This document shows positions 10,861-20,056 of a DNA stretch of 64,000 nt, in pieces (the stretch's first letter is position 1; each line of letters opens with the position of its first letter). The notes beneath the pieces are model-generated. The model did no database searches. It was not told the origin of the DNA and saw only the letters and a list, made by a program, of their open reading frames with translations. Source of the stretch: Bacillota bacterium (lineage in GTDB: Bacteria > Bacillota > UBA4882 > UBA8346); contig JAKOTQ010000011.1 in NCBI GenBank assembly GCA_029776205.1, forward strand, positions 1-64,000, written 5' to 3'. The position numbers and the translations under genes were made by a program.

Positions 10861-11361
10861 ATGATTACTGTTGCCAATGTAATCCTGATCCATCCTGAAA
10901 ACAGAAGTATATTGCTGGGTTGGAAAAAAACAGGTTTTGGACAAAGCAAATTAATTACCATCGGCGGCAAGGCCCAACCCGGCGAAACCCTTCAGGATGC
11001 TGCCGCCCGGGAACTTTTCGAAGAAACCGGTATAAAAGTAGACCCGTCCCAATTACATTCTGTGGGTCATATTGCCTTTTTCTTTACCGGTAAACCCGAA
11101 AGTAACCTTTCGGTTCATCTCTTTACAGCGTTCCACTGGGAAGGAGAAGCCCGGGAAACTGCTGAAATCAACCCTGTCTGGTTCGCTATGGACCAATTGC
11201 CTCTTGAAGATATGTGGCCGGACGCCCGTCACTGGCTTGTCTACATCCTTCAAGGCAAGTCCATCCAAGCCCAATTTACCTACGATGCCTCCGGCGAGAA
11301 TCTTCACACCTTCACAGTAACGATCAATCCTAACGGCATTACCAAAAATACCGCTTTTTAG
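10861..11361 (+). CDS. NUDIX hydrolase (8-oxo-dGTP diphosphatase-like)
   Basis: Nudix box GGKAQPGETLQDAAARELFEETGI. Confidence 0.85.
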   Translation: MITVANVILIHPENRSILLGWKKTGFGQSKLITIGGKAQPGETLQDAAARELFEETGIKVDPSQLHSVGHIAFFFTGKPESNLSVHLFTAFHWEGEARETAEINPVWFAMDQLPLEDMWPDARHWLVYILQGKSIQAQFTYDASGENLHTFTVTINPNGITKNTAF

Positions 11362-11371
11362 CGGTATTTTG
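11345..11371 (+). terminator. Probable terminator overlapping the NUDIX stop codon
   Basis: AAAATACCGCTTTTTAGCGGTATTTTGA. Confidence 0.6.
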
Positions 11372-11469
11372 ACAAAGCTGTATATATATCGAAAAAGGAG
11401 GAGGTTGTATTATCTTGTTAAACGGCATATGCCGCAAAAAGTTCCAACCCCCGTCGAATAATTTAATGT

Positions 11470-11709
11470 TTAATGATGATGTCCGTCGTTGCACCCACAG
11501 GTACAACCCTCATGATGCACATGTTCGTCGGCATTTTCCGGATCGACAATCTTTATCCGGTCCAACTGCGCTTTTACCTGCCCCCGGATGGCATCCAAAT
11601 AAATTCGGCGCAACCGGTCCCGTTCTTCCAGTTCAACCTCTGATAACGGTGAAATCTTAGATTGATGGTAAAGCTCGTTTAAACGGGCAATAACTTTATT
11701 TAGCTCCAT
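11470..11709 (-). CDS. DUF896/YnzC-like protein with Cys/His-rich C-terminal tail
   Basis: MELNKVIARLNELYHQSKISPLSEVELEERDRLRRIYLDAIRGQVKAQLDRIKIVDPE; tail HVHHEGCTCGCNDGHHH; GGAGGAAAAC before ATG 11709. Confidence 0.8.
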   Translation of the reverse strand: MELNKVIARLNELYHQSKISPLSEVELEERDRLRRIYLDAIRGQVKAQLDRIKIVDPENADEHVHHEGCTCGCNDGHHH

Positions 11710-12844
11710 GTTTTCCTCCAATACCCCAACGTTCATGAATATACTCCAAAATGTCCCTGGCCGCCTCAGGACGCCCTAACCGTTTCGCGTTTTCTTTTAC
11801 CGTCCTAAGCTGTTCGGGTTGTTCCAGTAGAGTTTCAATATGCTCCCGAGCTTCCTGCGGATTTTTGACCTGCCAACCCGCTCCCTGCCCGACAACAAAC
11901 CGACAGTTGCTCAATTCCTGACCGGGAATAGGATAGAGCACGATCATCGGCAAATGTTTAGCCATCGCTTCCGTCGTTGTCAGCCCGCCGGATTTGGTAA
12001 TCATAATATCAGCAACTTCCATCAATTCATGCATATTATCGACAAAACCGTAAACCCTAACATGATGGGCTGTGCCCTCCACCCGCCGAGATACTGCTGC
12101 CTGTAATTGAGGATTATTACCGCAAACCACCAACAGCTGACAGGGTTGTCCGATCTTCAAAACCTCATCGACCATCTCTTCCACCGGACCCACTCCAAAT
12201 CCGCCGCTGGCAATCAGCACCGTAAAACGATCCGGCAATAAGCCAAGGCGATTCCGGATGTCAGCCCGGTCAAGTTCCTTAGCGAACACCGGATCAATCG
12301 GAATCCCAAAAGGCCGAATCTTCTCAGAGGAAACTCCAAGCCGGTTTAAATAAGGCGTCAACAAAGGATCCGGCGTAATATAGAGATCAACGCCTGAATC
12401 CACCCACATGGCATGAGGATAGTAATCGGTAATACACGTCACCAGAACCGAACGGATGTGATCTTTCTTTTTCAAGTTGGAAATAATTTCATTGGGGAGA
12501 AAGTGAGTGGTTAACACTAAATCCGGTTTTTCTTTTAAAATCAACTCTTCAAAGGACTTGCAATGATACCCATTGGTGATACGGCGAAAATATCGGGAAA
12601 CCCTATCAACAAGCCGCACATCGGTCAAATGGTACATCAAACCCCACAACCAGGGAACCCGATTCACCATGGTTAAATAAGTTTGGGGATAGGTTTTCCG
12701 AAAAACAGGTGTCGCATAATCCAGTGTATCGATAATCTTGACATCCGCTTCGGGAAAAACCTGGCCAGTCATCCGATATAAGGCTTCAGCGGCCCGCCGA
12801 TGGCCGGCACCGCTATTAGTATACACAATGAAAATCTTGCTCAG
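11696..12844 (-). CDS. MGDG synthase/UgtP-like diacylglycerol glycosyltransferase; probable CTG start at 12842-12844
   Basis: (M)SKIFIVYTNSGAGHRRAAEAL...TKSGGLTTTEAMAKHLPMIVLYPIPGQE; GAGGAGG upstream of CTG; the track's GTG start (12826) truncates the first Rossmann strand. Confidence 0.8.
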   Translation of the reverse strand: MSKIFIVYTNSGAGHRRAAEALYRMTGQVFPEADVKIIDTLDYATPVFRKTYPQTYLTMVNRVPWLWGLMYHLTDVRLVDRVSRYFRRITNGYHCKSFEELILKEKPDLVLTTHFLPNEIISNLKKKDHIRSVLVTCITDYYPHAMWVDSGVDLYITPDPLLTPYLNRLGVSSEKIRPFGIPIDPVFAKELDRADIRNRLGLLPDRFTVLIASGGFGVGPVEEMVDEVLKIGQPCQLLVVCGNNPQLQAAVSRRVEGTAHHVRVYGFVDNMHELMEVADIMITKSGGLTTTEAMAKHLPMIVLYPIPGQELSNCRFVVGQGAGWQVKNPQEAREHIETLLEQPEQLRTVKENAKRLGRPEAARDILEYIHERWGIGGKHGAK

Positions 12845-13048
12845 TGGTTCAAACCTCCTCGCCCCAATACCGACACTTCATTTTGCGTCTTAATTATAAA
12901 GCTTTCCTATATATCCGGCAAGGACAAAATGAGCTCTCGGTATATGGTTAAACCTTTTTTAAAACCCTCTTTTCCTGCATTTCAATAAAGGAAATTCTTT
13001 TTTGCAGAGCGAATAAAAGGAAGAACTTCAAGATACAGGGTGATTAAT

Positions 13049-14236
13049 ATGAAAAAACAATGGCTATTAATTCCGCTCCCATTTCTTATTCTCATTTTCT
13101 TGTTCGCATGGATTATTTACGCCAAACAACCGTCTCAAGAAACCGCTACCACGCAACCTGTTGACTCCAGTGAAACAACAGTTGCCGATACCCCTTTGCA
13201 ACCGGCTCCTGCCGTAACCGAACCAACCGAATCTACAGAACCAACCATCACCAAGGTCCCTTGGACCAAGCCTGAATATGTAAAAGGGGTTTACGCCACC
13301 GGATGGATGGCCGGTTCGGACAAGTGGTTTCCCCGCATTATTCAATTTATTAATGAAACCGAAGTCAATGCTTTAGTGATCGATGTTAAAGATGATACCG
13401 GGACCTTAAGCTATAGTTCATCCATTCCTTTGGTGAACCAAACCAAGGCTTTTGAACGGAAAATCCGGGATCCCCAAAAGATGTTCGCTTTATTGAAAGA
13501 AAATCAAATCTATCCCATTGCCCGGATCGTGGTATTTAAAGATCCTTTTATGGCCAATCAAAAACCGGAATGGGCAGTTAAAAATAAAAACGGCGGACTG
13601 TGGACTGACCGGAAAGGACTCCATTGGGTCGACCCATATAACAAGGAATACTGGGATTATATCATTGACATCTCCAAAGAGGCTATCGCCTTAGGTTTCC
13701 AAGAGATTCAATACGACTATGTCCGTTTCACCAGCGATGGCAATGTGAAAGAATGCGTGTATCCTTTCAATAACGGCAACGCACCAGAAGATGTTATCAA
13801 AGAGTTTCTCCAATATGCCCGAAAACAGTTGGAGCCTTACCAAGTTCCTGTCTCAGCCGATATCTTCGGCTTGACAACCAGTGCCGATGCAGACCTGGGC
13901 ATCGGGCAACGCTTTGAGAAAATTGCCGAAAGCGTGGATATCGTCTGCCCAATGGTCTACCCGTCCCACTATATCCCCGGGAATTTTGGGTTGAAAAACC
14001 CGGATTTACAGCCATATGAAACGGTTTACCGCAGTCTGGTCGACGCTAAAAATCGATTGGAACAGGCCGGTATTACAACCACCCTGTTACGCCCCTGGCT
14101 TCAGGACTTCAGCTTAGGCAACCCGTACGGCCGGGCTCAGATTCAAGCCCAAATCAAAGCAGTCCACGATGCCGGGCTGAAAGAATGGATCTTCTGGAAT
14201 CCAAGTTGCAAATATCAAGTTGAAAAATACCGGTAA
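13049..14236 (+). CDS. Putative glycoside hydrolase (DUF4015-like), membrane-anchored/secreted
   Basis: KGVYATGWMAGSDKWFPRIIQFINETEVNALVIDVKDDTG...IQYDYVRFTSDG...VCPMVYPSHY...RPWLQDFSLG. Confidence 0.85.
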   Translation: MKKQWLLIPLPFLILIFLFAWIIYAKQPSQETATTQPVDSSETTVADTPLQPAPAVTEPTESTEPTITKVPWTKPEYVKGVYATGWMAGSDKWFPRIIQFINETEVNALVIDVKDDTGTLSYSSSIPLVNQTKAFERKIRDPQKMFALLKENQIYPIARIVVFKDPFMANQKPEWAVKNKNGGLWTDRKGLHWVDPYNKEYWDYIIDISKEAIALGFQEIQYDYVRFTSDGNVKECVYPFNNGNAPEDVIKEFLQYARKQLEPYQVPVSADIFGLTTSADADLGIGQRFEKIAESVDIVCPMVYPSHYIPGNFGLKNPDLQPYETVYRSLVDAKNRLEQAGITTTLLRPWLQDFSLGNPYGRAQIQAQIKAVHDAGLKEWIFWNPSCKYQVEKYR

Positions 14237-14326
14237 TAACAAAGAGGAGGCATTCTGCCTCCTTTCTCGTTGCCGTCATGTAAATAATCCGGACAGTCTG
14301 AAAAACCGATTGAATCTAATTTATCT

Positions 14327-15007
14327 TTACAAGTTTTCCCGGGATGTTTCAAAGGATTTAACGATATGTTCCTTGGCCCGGAGTAAATCCCGGTCATAAA
14401 TGGCCCGGAATAAGGCACGATGGTTCTCTAAAACATATTCCGGCCCGACCTGCATCACCGTCTTTTTAATAGGATATGCAAAAAGATGCATCACCATTTT
14501 GCCGATTCGAATAAACGTCGGGTTTTTGGTTAACTCCAATAACCGCAGGTGAAATTGGAAATCCAACTCTCCCAGCAACTCCAGATCGCCTTCGGCCATC
14601 TTTTGTTCGAACTCATCCAGTTCCTTGGCTAATACATTTAACTCAGCCTGAGTTGCTTTCTTGATCACCAGTTCCACAGAGTCCACTTCCAGCAGAACCC
14701 GAAGTTCAAACAACTCATCTTTGGACCCCTTCTCGATAATCAAGCCGAAGATCAACGGATCCAACATGAATTGGGAAGCCGACGTCGCCACAAAGGTCCC
14801 TCCCCGTTTCTTGGCAACCAGAACCCCAAGCCCTCCCAGAGTTTTCAGGGCTTCCCGCAACGACGTGCGGCTTACTCCCAACTGCACTGCCAGCTCCGGT
14901 TCAGGAGGCAGCCGGTCCCCCGGCTTGAGCTCGCCCTTTATCAACGACTGGGTTATTTTATCGATAATCTGCTGTACCACTGTACTCGATTGAATCGGCT
15001 GAAACAC
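14327..15007 (-). CDS. GntR/FadR-family transcriptional regulator
   Basis: LIKGELKPGDRLPPEPELAVQLGVSRTSLREALKTLGGLGVLVAKKRGGTFV; FCD-type C-terminal domain. Confidence 0.9.
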   Translation of the reverse strand: MFQPIQSSTVVQQIIDKITQSLIKGELKPGDRLPPEPELAVQLGVSRTSLREALKTLGGLGVLVAKKRGGTFVATSASQFMLDPLIFGLIIEKGSKDELFELRVLLEVDSVELVIKKATQAELNVLAKELDEFEQKMAEGDLELLGELDFQFHLRLLELTKNPTFIRIGKMVMHLFAYPIKKTVMQVGPEYVLENHRALFRAIYDRDLLRAKEHIVKSFETSRENL

Positions 15008-15395
15008 ACAATCACCTCATTAAAGTATGGCCAAATGACGGCCTAAAAAAACACGTATTCACCCGGCGGTTTCATCCGCTCCGGAATCAATTTCGCCGTC
15101 CCACCGGTTAAATTAGCATAAGAAACAGTCCCAGTGAAAGCTTAACCTCAGTTAACCAACTACATCATCCAATCATGGGACCATCCATCATTTCATGAAT
15201 TCGTTTTTAAACCGAAAAGGGCTTTCGGCTGAACCCAAATTCCAAACCTAAAAATTATAACATAAAAATTACTTATTTTGATTTACTTCTCTATTAATTT
15301 TAGTTTTCCTGCTAATGGGGAACTCATTCAGGCAATAACAAAGTTGGAAATTTTTAATCTGATCTTTTTATCTTTCACGGCAAATCGAAATAATC

Positions 15396-15735
15396 TTAAA
15401 TTTTATCCTTGGAACGCCAATACGTATAGACTCCACATAAAATGGCAAACCCCATCTTGATGGCATTTGGGGCAATACATGGATATCACTCCCCAGAGAG
15501 ATATTTAATTAAACGTCGATTGTTCAAGGCATTAAATGTATTTCTGCTAATAACATCACTTTATATTTCTGGTATGCCTCCAAAAGAAAGCCTACCCTGG
15601 AAAGACCATTGGATTGGGTATCAATCATCGAAGAGCCTATCACTAAGGCCTTAACGATTATATAGCGAACCAAATAATTTTACATTTTTTTGAAATTTCC
15701 TTCGTGTTTTCAAAAGATTCATTTATAAACTCCAT
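15396..15735 (-). pseudogene. Possible decayed gene remnant in AT-rich island
   Basis: ATG at 15735 preceded by GGGAGG gives a 25-aa frame MEFINESFENTKEISKKCKIIWFAI*; the +1 frame has protein-like stretches interrupted by stops (YPIQWSFQGRLSFGGIPEI*SDVISRNTFNALNNRRLIKYLSGE*YPCIAPNAIKMGFAILCGVYTYWRSKDKI*). Not proven. Confidence 0.25.
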
Positions 15736-15860
15736 ACTTTTTACCTCCCAATGCAATCAGTTTACGTTTAACTTACTACCCTACATAATTCGAGCAACAC
15801 CCACATCACTCCAATTCTCAAACACAAAACCCTCACTGAAATGAGGAGTTTATCAAAATA

Positions 15861-15890
15861 AAAAAACCCGCCTTAGCGGGTTTAATTTTT
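15861..15890. terminator. Terminator hairpin downstream of TolB-like gene
   Basis: AAAAAAACCCGCCTTAGCGGGTTTAATTTTT. Confidence 0.7.
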
Positions 15891-15933
15891 ACTTTCATGA
15901 TCTGCCGGATTAATCCGGCGATTAATTTTTTCA

Positions 15934-16965
15934 TCATGTTTCCGGAACATTTATCACCCATACCGCCGGGCGAATACTTCGGAATGTAAAAAACGCCAGT
16001 TTTTTCCCGTCCGGGCTCCAGCTTAACGAGCCACCATTGAGGCCCACCTTATTGACGAGATAGGTCACTTGTCCGGTCGCTAAATCCATGATATAAAGGC
16101 TTCCCCGATCAAACTTGCCATTACCCTCTTTGGAGATGATCCGATCTGAGATAAAAGCCAATTTCGTGCCATCCGGCGACAACACCGGCGAACGATTGTC
16201 ATAACGGTCTTGAACCACCGGTTCCATCGCCTGGGTCACCGGATCAATCGCCCAAATACTTCCCGGGCCATAATCCATCACTTGATAGGTTTGTCCGTTC
16301 ACCGTTACGTTTTTAGGCCGGGGAGTAAAACGGGTAAAATAGATTTTCCCGTCAGCACTCCACCAGGGCGACTGCAATATTTCTTGACCGTTTCCGGCCA
16401 GGACTTTGACATCCTTCTCGTTCACCCCGACGATCATCAACTGGGATTGATAGGGCCCCTGATCCCGGGTGAACACAATTTGGCTGCCATCCGGCGACCA
16501 GGCCGGATCCCGATCCTGAGGCCCGGTGGTCAATTGCCGGCCGGCACCGCTTCGCATATCCTTCAACCAAATCGCTGAAGATAAATTGCTGCTGCTATTG
16601 AACGTCCGCCGCGTCATGACCACCTGGCTGCCATCCGGCGACCAGCGGGGCGAACTGTCGATCAACCCTTCGGTATTCGTCAACAAAGACGGCATTTGAG
16701 CCGGCTCCAACTGCCAATACCAAATACGCATCTTGGACGCAGGCTCGCCTTGCATCTTGCCTGAAAAAACTACAGTTTTCCCATCGGGAGACCAATCCAA
16801 CGTCCAAACATCCATATTGGCCGGCAACATTCGGCTTTCAGTTCCTGCCGCGTTGGAAAGAACCACAGGAGATTCCTGCTGGGTACTACCTGTTTCCCCG
16901 GCCAAACCGGCAGTAGAAACCGCCAACAGAAATAAACAGGCTAAAGTAAATCGGATCCATTTCAT
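15934..16965 (-). CDS. TolB-like PD40 beta-propeller protein, exported
   Basis: Repeated WSPDGKTVVFSG / WSPDGSQVVMTR / WSPDGSQIVFTRD / LSPDGTKLAFISD / WSPDGKKLAFFT; signal peptide. Confidence 0.85.
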   Translation of the reverse strand: MKWIRFTLACLFLLAVSTAGLAGETGSTQQESPVVLSNAAGTESRMLPANMDVWTLDWSPDGKTVVFSGKMQGEPASKMRIWYWQLEPAQMPSLLTNTEGLIDSSPRWSPDGSQVVMTRRTFNSSSNLSSAIWLKDMRSGAGRQLTTGPQDRDPAWSPDGSQIVFTRDQGPYQSQLMIVGVNEKDVKVLAGNGQEILQSPWWSADGKIYFTRFTPRPKNVTVNGQTYQVMDYGPGSIWAIDPVTQAMEPVVQDRYDNRSPVLSPDGTKLAFISDRIISKEGNGKFDRGSLYIMDLATGQVTYLVNKVGLNGGSLSWSPDGKKLAFFTFRSIRPAVWVINVPET

Positions 16966-17041
16966 GCTGAATCTTCCTTATGTTTTTTCTTCCTAATTTC
17001 GCCTTATTTCGGCATATCCCTTTAAAAACCTTCTCGGAAAA

Positions 17042-17953
17042 CTATTCCTCTCCGACCACCTTGACTTCCGGAACCAACTCAACCCCATACCTGGATTTGA
17101 TTTCATGTTGAATATGGGCGATCAAGCGAAGCACATCATCAGCCGTAGCTCCGCCGGTATTCACGATAAACCCGGCATGTTTCAACGACACCTGGGCTCC
17201 GCCGATAGCATACCCTTTTAAACCGGCCTTTTCAATCAGAGGGCCCACATAATAACCTTCCGGCCGGCGAAAGACGCTGCCGGCACTAGGAAGTTCCAAC
17301 GGTTGCTTACTCTCCCGCCGTTCGGTAAGATCCGCAATTTTATCGAGGCATGTCTGGGCGTCAGCAGAAGTTAGATGCAATTCAGCCATTACAATAATCT
17401 CCGGCCGGAATTGAAACCGGCTCTTTCTATACCCAAGCTCCAGTTCGTCTTTAGAATACCAACTTAGTCCCTGATCCAAACTGTATGCTTGAACCCGCTG
17501 AAGCACCTGGCTCATCTCGCCATCGTAAGCACCGGCATTCATATATACGGCTCCGCCCACGGTTCCCGGTATGCCACAGGCAAACTCCAGGCCGGAAAGG
17601 CCTGCTCTAGCCGTTTCCCGGGATAAGTCCCCCAATGTCATACCGGCTCCAGCACGAACCGTATTGCCATCTCTCTCCCACGTTAAAAAATCGCCCGTCA
17701 ACTTGATGACGATGCCGCGAATGCCTTTATCTCTGACAAGCAAGTTGGACCCGAGACCCAACAACATCCATGGCACCGAAAACTCCCGGCAAAATTCCAT
17801 CACCCGTGCCAATTGACCGACATCCTCCGGCTCCACCAATAAATCTGCCGGGCCTCCGATCTTAAATGTGGTCAGCTCTGCCATAGGATAATTCCGTTGT
17901 TGCTTAATTCCTGCTAAAATACTACCGGCCTTTTGTTGCCAATCTGCTTTCAT
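17042..17953 (-). CDS. murB: UDP-N-acetylmuramate dehydrogenase
   Basis: LTTFKIGGPADLLVEPED, LGLGSNLLVRDKGIRGIVIKL, GIPGTVGGAVYMNAGAYDGEM, PSAGSVFRRPEG. Confidence 0.96.
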   Translation of the reverse strand: MKADWQQKAGSILAGIKQQRNYPMAELTTFKIGGPADLLVEPEDVGQLARVMEFCREFSVPWMLLGLGSNLLVRDKGIRGIVIKLTGDFLTWERDGNTVRAGAGMTLGDLSRETARAGLSGLEFACGIPGTVGGAVYMNAGAYDGEMSQVLQRVQAYSLDQGLSWYSKDELELGYRKSRFQFRPEIIVMAELHLTSADAQTCLDKIADLTERRESKQPLELPSAGSVFRRPEGYYVGPLIEKAGLKGYAIGGAQVSLKHAGFIVNTGGATADDVLRLIAHIQHEIKSRYGVELVPEVKVVGEE

Positions 17954-18118
17954 GTTTCCTCCATCGACGCATTACTTTCCATAATATTATTAAAAGAAGC
18001 GGAAAATATATTACCGGGTCACGTTCCTAAGGCCTAATCCCGGCTGCCAACAGCATTATGAATAACGTACCGTTTCCACTATTATAATTCCTGTATATTC
18101 TCAAGGAAGGCAAATTCC

Positions 18119-19141
18119 ATGAAAATATTCCAACCCAAACGGGTTTTCTTTGAAGAAGAGGCACTAAAATACCCTCTCGGCGAAAAAATCTTAAACCACT
18201 TTCAATCTCAGGATGTAGAGATTCGGACCATCGGTTCCCACAACCGGGTTACCGGTATCCCCGGTGACAATCCGCAACAAAGCTACAGAGAAGCCAAGCA
18301 AACCCTGGTCGTAGGGGTCAAACGAAGCCTGAAGTTTGATACCTGTAAACCATCGGCCGATTTCGAGTTTTCACTGAGTACCGGTTGCCCCGGAGGATGC
18401 GAATATTGTTATCTCCAAACTCATCTCGGCAGAAAACCTTATATTCGGGTTTATGTTAATGTCGACGAAATCCTCGAAAAGGTTGAGGATACGATCAACG
18501 CCAGGCTTCCTGAAACCACCACTTTCGAAGCAGCTAGTACTTCAGACCCCTTGGCCGTTGAACATCTTACCGGTTCTCTCGCCAAAGCCATCACTTTCTT
18601 CGGTACACAACCTGCCGGAAAACTGCGTGTCGTGACCAAATTCGCTTTTGTCGAACCCTTACTCCATCTGGACCATAAAAGACGAACCAAATTCCGGTTG
18701 AGCTTAAATACAGAAGAAATCATTCGCCGCTTCGAACATAATACCTCCTCCTTTGAGGAACGGATTATGGCTGCCGGGAAACTCTCCAAAGCCGGTTATC
18801 CTTTGGGATTCATCATTGCTCCTCTATTTGCCTATCCAGGTTATCAGGAAGGATACGACCATTTATTTTCCAAACTGGCTGAAAATCTCCATCCTATCCC
18901 TCCGGATCTCAGTTTTGAGTTAATCACCCATCGGTTTACGCAACGGGCTAAAAATGTCATTTTGGAGCGTTTCCCTGGGACTGGACTGGATCTGGATGAG
19001 ACGAAACGCCGCCGAAAATACGGACAATACGGACTGGTCAAGTATTTTTACAATGAAACGGATTATTCCGCACTCAAAGAACTTCTCTTTAACCTGATCG
19101 GAACATATTTCCCACAAGCATCTATCGAATATTTTACCTAA
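18119..19141 (+). CDS. splB: Spore photoproduct lyase (radical SAM)
   Basis: STGCPGGCEYCYLQTHLGRKPYIRVYVN; CxxxCxxC cluster; length 340 aa. Confidence 0.93.
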   Translation: MKIFQPKRVFFEEEALKYPLGEKILNHFQSQDVEIRTIGSHNRVTGIPGDNPQQSYREAKQTLVVGVKRSLKFDTCKPSADFEFSLSTGCPGGCEYCYLQTHLGRKPYIRVYVNVDEILEKVEDTINARLPETTTFEAASTSDPLAVEHLTGSLAKAITFFGTQPAGKLRVVTKFAFVEPLLHLDHKRRTKFRLSLNTEEIIRRFEHNTSSFEERIMAAGKLSKAGYPLGFIIAPLFAYPGYQEGYDHLFSKLAENLHPIPPDLSFELITHRFTQRAKNVILERFPGTGLDLDETKRRRKYGQYGLVKYFYNETDYSALKELLFNLIGTYFPQASIEYFT

Positions 19142-19166
19142 AAACGATCCTTCCTTAAAGAATAAA

Positions 19167-19197
19167 AAAAACCCGTCATTCACTGATGACGGGTTCA
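19167..19197. terminator. Bidirectional terminator between splB and veg
   Basis: AAAAAAAACCCGTCATTCACTGATGACGGGTT. Confidence 0.75.
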
Positions 19198-19199
19198 AC

Positions 19200-19475
19200 T
19201 CATCCAGTTGTCTCCGGGCTATCGAATCCAATTCGATTATTCCCGACGGAAAGTTCAACGGCTTGAGTTAGTAAATCGGCATAGCTGTATGATATTCTCC
19301 GTTCAATCTGCCGTTCCTTAAAAGAAACAACAAAAACTTTCGGATATGTTTGTTCCAGGATCCCTTCAACTTCAAAGACCTTTTTCCGACCCCGATTGGC
19401 TTTTATTTTAATGGGTTTACCAACAAACAAATCCAAATCCTCACGGATCCGTTCCAGAGCCCCGACCTCTCTCAC
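19200..19475 (-). CDS. veg: Veg family protein
   Basis: ALERIREDLDLFVGKPIKIKANRGRKKVFEVEGILEQTYPKVFVVSFKERQIERRISYSYADLLTQAVEL. Confidence 0.9.
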   Translation of the reverse strand: MREVGALERIREDLDLFVGKPIKIKANRGRKKVFEVEGILEQTYPKVFVVSFKERQIERRISYSYADLLTQAVELSVGNNRIGFDSPETTG

Positions 19476-19508
19476 AGCCTCACCTTCTTTCTTCTCTCAA
19501 TGGATAAA

Positions 19509-19574
19509 ATTATACCATTCTTGTCCGAAAATGTCAAGCTTTCTATTATACTCGAGACCCGCTTGTCTTGTCAA
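19509..19574 (-). promoter_or_regulatory. Tandem sigma-A promoters upstream of veg
   Basis: Minus strand: TTGACA-17-TATAAT (19532-19537/19509-19514) and TTGACA-18-TATAAT (19569-19574/19545-19550). Confidence 0.75.
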
Positions 19575-19585
19575 TATGTTTTATT

Positions 19586-20056
19586 TTATTTGGTATATTT
19601 ATCTGCAACTTTAGATGCACCGTACGCCATCGGTTTAATTTTTGCCCCAAAGCCGCTCCCGGTCACCATGCCAACCACTTCTCTAATGATTTCCTTGGTC
19701 TTACCATGGACTCCGACGTCCAGATGAATCTCTACATCCAAACAGGTTATATCAGTATCAGACAGATACCGAGTGAGCTCAGCAGCAACATGCAAACTCT
19801 TCGAAGCCTCATAAAAAATTCGTTCTTTCAAACTGGGCTTCGTTCTTTCATACTCTTTTGCATAATAAAAACGGCCACCCTTACCCTCGCGAAGGATAAT
19901 AATGGCCGTAACATAACATACTTCTTCCCTTAATTGAGAATCGGTTCCGACAATCAATTTAAAACTGGACTCTGGATTTGCCGCAACAAACCCAGCCAAA
20001 TCACGACTGACTTGATAAAGTGTTAACTTCCCCTTAGTCGGACTGATAAAGATCAT
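19586..20056 (-). CDS. Ribonuclease H-like YkuK/DUF458 family protein
   Basis: FKLIVGTDSQLREEVCYVTAIIILREGKGGRFYYAKEYE...DVEIHLDVGVHGKTKEIIREVVGMVTGSGF. Confidence 0.85.
   Translation of the reverse strand: MIFISPTKGKLTLYQVSRDLAGFVAANPESSFKLIVGTDSQLREEVCYVTAIIILREGKGGRFYYAKEYERTKPSLKERIFYEASKSLHVAAELTRYLSDTDITCLDVEIHLDVGVHGKTKEIIREVVGMVTGSGFGAKIKPMAYGASKVADKYTK

Noticed and set aside
15442-15654. 70-aa plus-strand ORF in the AT-rich island (MANPILMAFGAIHGYHSPERY...)
   Set aside because: No good SD and no recognisable family; the minus strand of the same stretch looks at least as protein-like, so I treat it as possible remnant DNA, not a gene
18050-18118. Possible sporulation sigma-factor promoter (TGAATA...) upstream of splB
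   Set aside because: The -35-like TGAATA is present but no convincing -10 match at the right spacing; too weak to report as a feature
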